DNA from: Methylomonas sp.
Lineage (GTDB): Bacteria; Pseudomonadota; Gammaproteobacteria; Methylococcales; Methylomonadaceae
Direction: 5' to 3'
Length of the DNA: 9,539 nt
NCBI GenBank assembly: GCA_026989715.1
Contig: JALSIU010000322.1
Span: 1-9,539 of the forward strand
Shown here: positions 6,151 to 9,539 of the stretch, piece after piece
How the letters are laid out: every line of letters starts with the position of its first letter
How positions within the stretch are numbered: position 1 is the first letter of the stretch
Program-made: the position numbers and the translations under genes
Notes under the pieces: model-generated
What the model saw: only the letters and a program-made list of their open reading frames with translations
Told to the model about the DNA's origin: nothing
Database searches by the model: none

Positions 6151-6188
6151 GTCGGGTTAGGTTTTTTACCACAAAAACCTAACCTGAC
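6151..6188. terminator. Long hairpin terminator between convergent genes
   Basis: Bases 6151-6166 pair with 6173-6188 in a 16-bp stem with one G-U pair and a 6-base loop. The stem is GC-rich at the base and A-T at the top. It starts 4 bases after the stop of the ThiF/MoeB-like gene and lies 16 bases past the end of the convergent small gene; on the - strand it is followed by a short T-run (AGTTTTAATC). It probably serves both genes. Confidence 0.8.
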
Positions 6189-6204
6189 AATAACGCTAAT
6201 AGGC

Positions 6205-6414
6205 TTATTTTTTACCCAGCAAGCCTTTTACAGTATTGACTACTTGCTCAGCCAAATCTAGTACCTTGGATTCGCTATCCCCATGCGGCTCGGTATCACC
6301 AAATGGCTCCCCTTTTTTCATCGTATACATGTAAATAAAATAGCCCAAAGGTGCAAATGCGGCAAAAGCCACAATCCACATCACAATAATCATCCAAACA
6401 AGATCACCAACCAT
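6205..6414 (-). CDS. Small single-pass membrane protein, function unknown
   Basis: Encodes 69 residues. One long hydrophobic helix spans about residues 5-31, rich in Met, Trp, Phe and Tyr ('WMIIVMWIVAFAAFAPLGYF'), and ends in Lys33-Lys34, which suggests a cytoplasmic C-terminus. A Gly/Asp/Glu-rich hydrophilic linker (35-48) follows, then a probable amphipathic helix (49-67, 'KVLDLAEQVVNTVKGLL') ending in Lys-Lys. GGAGA on the - strand (6425-6421) is 6 bases before the ATG, so translation is well supported. The gene is divergent from pqqA and converges on the ThiF/MoeB-like gene. I recognise no family. Its place beside the pqq promoter could reflect a link to PQQ-dependent metabolism, but nothing in the sequence shows that. 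Confidence 0.78.
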   Translation of the reverse strand: MVGDLVWMIIVMWIVAFAAFAPLGYFIYMYTMKKGEPFGDTEPHGDSESKVLDLAEQVVNTVKGLLGKK

Positions 6415-6455
6415 AACTAATCTCCGAATTCTTTATTATCATTATAAGAGCTATA

Positions 6456-6484
6456 AATATAACGCTCTCGATACATTCTCACAA
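6456..6484 (-). promoter_or_regulatory. Possible promoter of the 69-aa membrane protein gene
   Basis: On the - strand TTGTGA (6484-6479) and TATATT (6461-6456) are 17 bases apart. An alternative -10, TATAAT, lies at 6446-6441 but has no matching -35. The region is very AT-rich, so chance matches are likely. Confidence 0.4.
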
Positions 6485-6516
6485 GTATATTATGTGTATT
6501 TATCTAATTATCTTAG

Positions 6517-6545
6517 TTGCCAAAGTAAAAACTTCATCGTATACT
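6517..6545 (+). promoter_or_regulatory. pqqA promoter, sigma70-type
   Basis: TTGCCA (6517-6522) and TATACT (6540-6545) each match consensus at five of six positions and are exactly 17 bases apart. Transcription would start near 6552, giving a leader of about 58 bases before pqqA. Confidence 0.75.
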
Positions 6546-6551
6546 GCGAAT

Positions 6552-6571
6552 TAGCTTACTTGATCAAGCTA
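6552..6571 (+). promoter_or_regulatory. Nested inverted repeats at the predicted pqqA transcript start
   Basis: TAGCTT (6552-6557) is the reverse complement of AAGCTA (6566-6571), and inside the same stretch CTTGATCAAG (6559-6568) is a perfect 10-bp palindrome. The position immediately after the -10 suits a repressor site or a 5'-end RNA hairpin that protects a short, abundant pqqA message. The role is inferred. Confidence 0.5.
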
Positions 6572-6597
6572 GCATAAGAAAAATTAAACACAACTCC

Positions 6598-6603
6598 GGA
6601 GGA
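6598..6603 (+). promoter_or_regulatory. Strong ribosome binding site of pqqA
   Basis: GGAGGA lies 6 bases before ATG 6610 and is the strongest Shine-Dalgarno match in the pqq cluster. It fits the need for much more precursor peptide than enzyme. Confidence 0.9.
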
Positions 6604-6609
6604 TATTAT

Positions 6610-6684
6610 ATGAAATGGGAAACACCAGCTTACACAGACCTACGATTTGGTTTTGAAGTAACTATGTACATCTACAACCGTTAA
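6610..6684 (+). CDS. pqqA: PQQ precursor peptide PqqA
   Basis: A 24-residue ribosomal peptide, MKWETPAYTDLRFGFEVTMY then IYNR, which is the substrate from which pyrroloquinoline quinone is built. Glu16 and Tyr20, in the invariant E-x3-Y arrangement, supply all the carbon and nitrogen of PQQ: PqqE joins them by a C-C bond with PqqD as chaperone, and the rest of the peptide is cut away. The length and the N-terminal 'MKWETP' match PqqA of other proteobacteria. It has its own promoter, a strong ribosome binding site and a terminator directly downstream, so it may be made mostly as a short transcript, with partial read-through into pqqB. Confidence 0.97.
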   Translation: MKWETPAYTDLRFGFEVTMYIYNR

Positions 6685-6702
6685 TCTTTCGGTTGCAGGT
6701 AT

Positions 6703-6731
6703 AAAAGGGCTCTTCTCGAGCCCTTTTTTTT
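6703..6731 (+). terminator. Intrinsic terminator / attenuator between pqqA and pqqB
   Basis: AAAAGGGCTC (6703-6712) pairs with GAGCCCTTTT (6718-6727) around a 5-base loop, followed by T's through 6731. A second weaker stem, CAACCG (6675-6680) with CGGTTG (6690-6695), covers the pqqA stop codon. No promoter is obvious between this terminator and pqqB, so pqqB-pqqC expression probably depends on read-through. Confidence 0.88.
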
Positions 6732-6765
6732 GTCTCATTTTCTTCTTGGCGGACTAAATTATATT

Positions 6766-7674
6766 ATGAAAATAAGAGTTCTTGGTTCAGGTGCAGGCGG
6801 CGGCTTTCCGCAATGGAACTGTAGCTGTCCAAATTGTAAAGCAGTCAGAGCGGGCGCTATCAAAGCCTCCACTCGTAACCAATCTTCCATTGCCGTTTCA
6901 TCCGATGGTGAGCGCTGGGTTCTATTTAATGCCTCACCCGATGTACGCGCACAATTAGAAAATTTCCCGGAAATTCACCCCAAAAATAAAGTACGGGGCA
7001 CCGGCATAGAAGCCATCGTCATTATCGACTCCCAAATCGACCATGTAACCGGCCTCCTCATTCTACGCGAAGGCGACCCACTCAATATCTATTGCACCGA
7101 TATGGTCAAGCAAGACCTCAGCACCGGCTTCCCTATTTTCAATATTCTGGAACACTTTTGTGGCGTGACCGACCACGCTATTCCACTAGATGGCAGTGCA
7201 TTTACCATTCCCAATATCGACGATCTTGACTTCACTGCCTTACCTCTTAAAAGTAAAGCCCCACCGTACTCCCCGCACCGCAATGATCCACACGAAGGCG
7301 ATAATATCGGTATCATCATTCGCCAAATTTCAACCGGAAAAACAACCTTTTACGCACCTGGCTTAGGCATCATCGAGCCACATGTAGCTGAAGCGATGTC
7401 TGCCGCTGACTGTGTATTGGTCGATGGTACATTTTGGACCGATGACGAACTTGCATCAGTTGGCAGGCCATTATTGGCAAGAAAAATTGGACATATACCG
7501 CAATCGGGCAAAAATGGCATGATCGAGATTCTGGACGCAATGGAAAAACCGCGTAAAATATTGATTCATATCAACAACACCAACCCGATTCTCAATGAAG
7601 AATCAAAAGAGCGCGACATACTAAACCAACATGGTATAGAAGTGTCATTCGACAACATGAATATAGAGCTGTAA
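6766..7674 (+). CDS. pqqB: PQQ biosynthesis protein PqqB
   Basis: A 302-aa cytosolic protein of the metallo-beta-lactamase fold. PqqB is reported to be an iron-dependent hydroxylase acting on the tyrosine ring of the excised Glu-Tyr intermediate. The N-terminal 'MKIRVLGSGAGGGFPQWNC' is diagnostic; Cys19, Cys21 and Cys24 ('CSCPNC') form the structural zinc site, and 'DSQIDHVTGLL' (88-98) with Asp92-His93 is the metal-site region. Later features include 'GDNIGIII', 'LVDGTFWTDDEL' and 'GHIPQSG'. ATG 6766 is chosen because it gives the usual family length and N-terminus; a TTG 36 bases upstream would begin inside the terminator T-run. A weak GGCGGA (6748-6753) is 12 bases upstream. The stop is 2 bases before pqqC, so the two are translationally close. 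Confidence 0.98.
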   Translation: MKIRVLGSGAGGGFPQWNCSCPNCKAVRAGAIKASTRNQSSIAVSSDGERWVLFNASPDVRAQLENFPEIHPKNKVRGTGIEAIVIIDSQIDHVTGLLILREGDPLNIYCTDMVKQDLSTGFPIFNILEHFCGVTDHAIPLDGSAFTIPNIDDLDFTALPLKSKAPPYSPHRNDPHEGDNIGIIIRQISTGKTTFYAPGLGIIEPHVAEAMSAADCVLVDGTFWTDDELASVGRPLLARKIGHIPQSGKNGMIEILDAMEKPRKILIHINNTNPILNEESKERDILNQHGIEVSFDNMNIEL

Positions 7675-7676
7675 AA

Positions 7677-8402
7677 ATGACAGAACAAGCACCTTGGACT
7701 CGCGAAGAATTTGAAGCGCAATTGCGCGGTATGGAAAAGTTCTACCATATTCATCACCCAATGCACACGCTGATGAATGAGGGCAAACTCACTCAAAAAC
7801 AATTACAAGGCTGGGTTGCTAATCGGTTTTACTATCAAATAATGATCCCGATAAAAGATGCCAATATCTTGGCTAACTGCCCAGACCGTGAGACTCGCGC
7901 CATTTGGACACAACGCATTTTAGATCATGACGGCCACCCGGGTGATCCCGGCGGCATAGAAGCCTGGGTACAACTAGGGATTGCTGTCGGTATGACCCGT
8001 GAAGAGATAACCTCACTAGAACATGTCTTACCTGCGGTAAAATTTGCAGTTGATGCCTATGTTAATTTTGCACGCAAATCTGATTGGCACGAAGCAGCCA
8101 GCTCATCTTTAACCGAATTATTTGCACCTAAAATTCATCAGCAGCGTTTAGATAATTGGCCGGAACTCTATCCTTGGGTAGAGCAGGAAGGTTATATTTA
8201 TTTTCGCAAACGTCTCACTGAAGCACGCCGAGACGTAGAGCATGGCCTAGAAATCACCCTAGATTGGTATAAAACTCGCGCACAGCAAGAGCGCATGCTG
8301 GAGATTTTACAATTCAAATTAGATGTTTTATGGTCAATGGCAGATGCGATGTATATGGCTTATATCAATGATATGCCACCCTATTTCAATATTAAAAAAT
8401 AA
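7677..8402 (+). CDS. pqqC: PQQ synthase PqqC (pyrroloquinoline-quinone synthase)
   Basis: A 241-aa cofactorless oxidase that performs the last step of PQQ synthesis in the cytosol: ring closure and eight-electron, oxygen-dependent oxidation of AHQQ. The active-site residues known from Klebsiella PqqC appear at the same numbers here: Tyr23, His24, Arg50, Gln54, Lys60, His84, Tyr128, Glu147, His154, Arg157, Tyr175 and Arg179. The protein should therefore be catalytically complete. The 'YHIHHP' and 'LDHDGHPGDPGG' motifs are clear. Translation probably couples to pqqB, which ends 2 bases upstream. A 136-base gap follows before pqqD. Confidence 0.98.
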   Translation: MTEQAPWTREEFEAQLRGMEKFYHIHHPMHTLMNEGKLTQKQLQGWVANRFYYQIMIPIKDANILANCPDRETRAIWTQRILDHDGHPGDPGGIEAWVQLGIAVGMTREEITSLEHVLPAVKFAVDAYVNFARKSDWHEAASSSLTELFAPKIHQQRLDNWPELYPWVEQEGYIYFRKRLTEARRDVEHGLEITLDWYKTRAQQERMLEILQFKLDVLWSMADAMYMAYINDMPPYFNIKK

Positions 8403-8415
8403 AGCCAACTGTACA

Positions 8416-8438
8416 GGGTGAGCCCCACTCGCTCACCC
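8416..8438 (+). repeat. Stable hairpin after pqqC, without T-run
   Basis: GGGTGAGC (8416-8423) pairs perfectly with GCTCACCC (8431-8438) around a 7-base loop, 13 bases after the pqqC stop. No T-run follows on either strand, so it is not a standard intrinsic terminator. It may protect the 3' end of the pqqABC message or mark a processing or partial termination point. Confidence 0.7.
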
Positions 8439-8478
8439 CATGCTTAGCCCTTCGGCAATAAGAAAAATCCTTACTTTA

Positions 8479-8508
8479 TTGACCATAGCTACATGACACT
8501 TGTAGAAT
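8479..8508 (+). promoter_or_regulatory. Probable internal promoter of pqqDE
   Basis: TTGACC (8479-8484) and TAGAAT (8503-8508) each match consensus at five of six positions with an 18-base spacer. A start near 8515 would give a leader of about 24 bases before pqqD. Its place in the only large gap of the cluster, just after a hairpin, supports separate transcription of pqqD-pqqE. Confidence 0.6.
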
Positions 8509-8538
8509 TAATCTCTCCATCATCCATAATAATTTAAG

Positions 8539-8811
8539 ATGAGCATTAACCCTAATCAAACCATTCAATTCTCCCCTACGCACCGCCTGCAATGGGAAGA
8601 AGCACAACAAAAAGATGTCATTCTCTACCCTGAAGGCATGGTTGAACTTAATCAAAGCTCAGCAGAAATACTCAAACTCTGTGACGGCACCCGCGATTTA
8701 AACCAAATCGTAGCAGATATCGAAGAGAAATTTGCAACCACCGGTTTAAAAAATGATATTACTAGCTTCCTGGACGTGGCACTAAATAATGGCTGGATCA
8801 AACAAGACTAA
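8539..8811 (+). CDS. pqqD: PQQ biosynthesis chaperone PqqD
   Basis: A 90-aa RiPP recognition element protein that binds PqqA and presents it to the radical SAM enzyme PqqE. The winged-helix fold is reflected by 'HRLQWEEAQQKDVILYPEGMVELNQSSAEILKLCDG' features at residues 15-50, followed by 'TRDLNQIVADIEEKF' (51-65) and the terminal 'NNGWIKQD'; the family hallmarks 'LYPEGMVELN' and 'A.EIL.L.DG' are present. The length is typical. The ATG has little Shine-Dalgarno sequence (TTTAAG just before it). The last 23 bases overlap the start of pqqE in another frame, which points to translational coupling that keeps the two partner proteins in step. Confidence 0.96.
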   Translation: MSINPNQTIQFSPTHRLQWEEAQQKDVILYPEGMVELNQSSAEILKLCDGTRDLNQIVADIEEKFATTGLKNDITSFLDVALNNGWIKQD

Positions 8812-9539
8812 CATCACTCCCCCGCGCTGGCTACTGGCCGAACTTACTTACAAGTGCCCATTGCAATGCCCCTATTGCTCTAATCCTTTAGACTATGCCA
8901 AACATAGCGAAGAAATCAGTACCAATGATTGGAAGCGCGTATTATCAGAAGCTCGCAAAATGGGTGCCGTACAACTTGGCTTTTCAGGAGGCGAGCCCTT
9001 AACGCGCCAAGACTTACCCGAATTGGTTAAGCATGCACGAGAATTAGGCTATTACTCAAACCTCATCACCTCAGGCTATGGGCTAACGGAAGAGAAAATC
9101 ATTCTCTTAAAAGAATCAGGGCTAGACCACATTCAAGTCAGCATACAAGCCAGTACCCAAGATTTAAATGACCACCTTGCCGGCACGACTTCGTTCAAAC
9201 ATAAAAAAGAAGTGGCACATTTAGTCAAAAAACACGGTTACCCGATGGTATTATGCGTAGTCATTCATCGCGAAAATATTCATCAAATGCCTGATATTCT
9301 GGCAATGGCAGAAGAATTAGGAGCCGACTACCTAGAACTTGCCAATACCCAATATTATGGCTGGGCACACGCTAACCGCGACCTATTATTACCAACGCAA
9401 GAGCAATTTGAAAAAGCCGAAGCGATAGCACAAGCTTTCAAGGAAAAAGTAGCCGGTAAAATGAAAATTTACTACGTCGTGCCGGATTTTTACGAAGACC
9501 GCCCCAAAGCCTGTATGAATGGCTGGGGGACAACTTTCC
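8789..9539 (+). CDS. pqqE: Radical SAM PQQ synthase subunit PqqE (3' truncated by window edge)
   Basis: Opens at ATG 8789, inside pqqD, and stays open for 250 codons to the window end. PqqE uses S-adenosylmethionine and a [4Fe-4S] cluster to form the C-C bond between Glu16 and Tyr20 of PqqA. The cluster-binding CxxxCxxC is Cys23, Cys27, Cys30 ('CPLQCPYC'), preceded by 'RWLLAELTYK'. The SAM-binding 'SGGEP' is at 66-70. Further family features are 'QVSIQA', 'LELANTQYYGWAHANR' and 'KACMNGWG', where Cys242 begins the SPASM domain that holds the auxiliary clusters. The remaining cysteines lie beyond the window, so completeness cannot be judged. The start is chosen because it is the only ATG before the conserved core; a weak GGACG lies about 12 bases upstream. 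Confidence 0.97.
   Translation, partial: MAGSNKTNITPPRWLLAELTYKCPLQCPYCSNPLDYAKHSEEISTNDWKRVLSEARKMGAVQLGFSGGEPLTRQDLPELVKHARELGYYSNLITSGYGLTEEKIILLKESGLDHIQVSIQASTQDLNDHLAGTTSFKHKKEVAHLVKKHGYPMVLCVVIHRENIHQMPDILAMAEELGADYLELANTQYYGWAHANRDLLLPTQEQFEKAEAIAQAFKEKVAGKMKIYYVVPDFYEDRPKACMNGWGTTF

Noticed and set aside
6730..6765. TTG start giving PqqB 12 extra residues
   Set aside because: It begins in the T-run of the pqqA terminator, and the family N-terminus is exactly the one starting at 6766.
1..9539. CRISPR array, tRNA, rRNA, insertion sequence or att site
   Set aside because: I saw no spaced repeat array, cloverleaf, transposase or terminal inverted repeats; the region reads as ordinary chromosome apart from the motor-like operon.

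Overview
The window looks like chromosomal DNA of a moderately AT-rich gammaproteobacterium, most likely a methylotroph or methanotroph (Methylococcales-like). The main pointer is a pqqABCDE cluster, which makes pyrroloquinoline quinone (PQQ), the cofactor of periplasmic methanol dehydrogenases. A groES-groEL operon carrying a perfect CIRCE (HrcA) operator is also present. The taxonomic assignment is an inference; no rRNA or taxon-specific gene is visible.

Region 1 (1-2677, + strand) is a compact three-gene operon. It holds the C-terminal end of a probable von Willebrand factor A-like (vWA) protein, a 491-aa MotA/TolQ/ExbB-like membrane protein with four N-terminal transmembrane segments and a tail of about 350 residues, and a 285-aa single-TM MotB/ExbD-like partner with coiled coil and an unrecognised C-terminal domain. 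The pair resembles the ZorA/ZorB motor of Zorya anti-phage systems in layout, but no OmpA-like domain is seen. This is the best candidate for an undescribed system; its 5' end lies outside the window.

Region 2 (2678-3230) is an intergenic stretch with a direct repeat and a perfect 10-bp inverted repeat, then a gene for a 73-aa secreted protein with two cysteines in its mature part, then a strong bidirectional terminator shared with groEL.

Region 3 (3257-5352, - strand) is groES-groEL with a sigma70-type promoter whose -10 overlaps CIRCE. Divergent from it is a ThiF/MoeB/HesA-family E1-like adenylyltransferase (5400-6146, + strand). That gene converges on a 69-aa membrane protein (6205-6414, - strand) across a long bidirectional hairpin.

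Region 4 (6517-9539, + strand) is the PQQ cluster. pqqA has a good promoter, a strong ribosome binding site and its own downstream terminator, so the precursor peptide can be made in excess. pqqB and pqqC follow, 2 bases apart. A 136-base gap with a hairpin and a probable internal promoter precedes pqqD, whose end overlaps the start of pqqE. pqqE runs off the window after 250 codons. PqqA is the peptide substrate; PqqD binds it and presents it to PqqE, which cross-links Glu16 to Tyr20; PqqB hydroxylates the excised intermediate; PqqC performs the final oxidation and ring closure.
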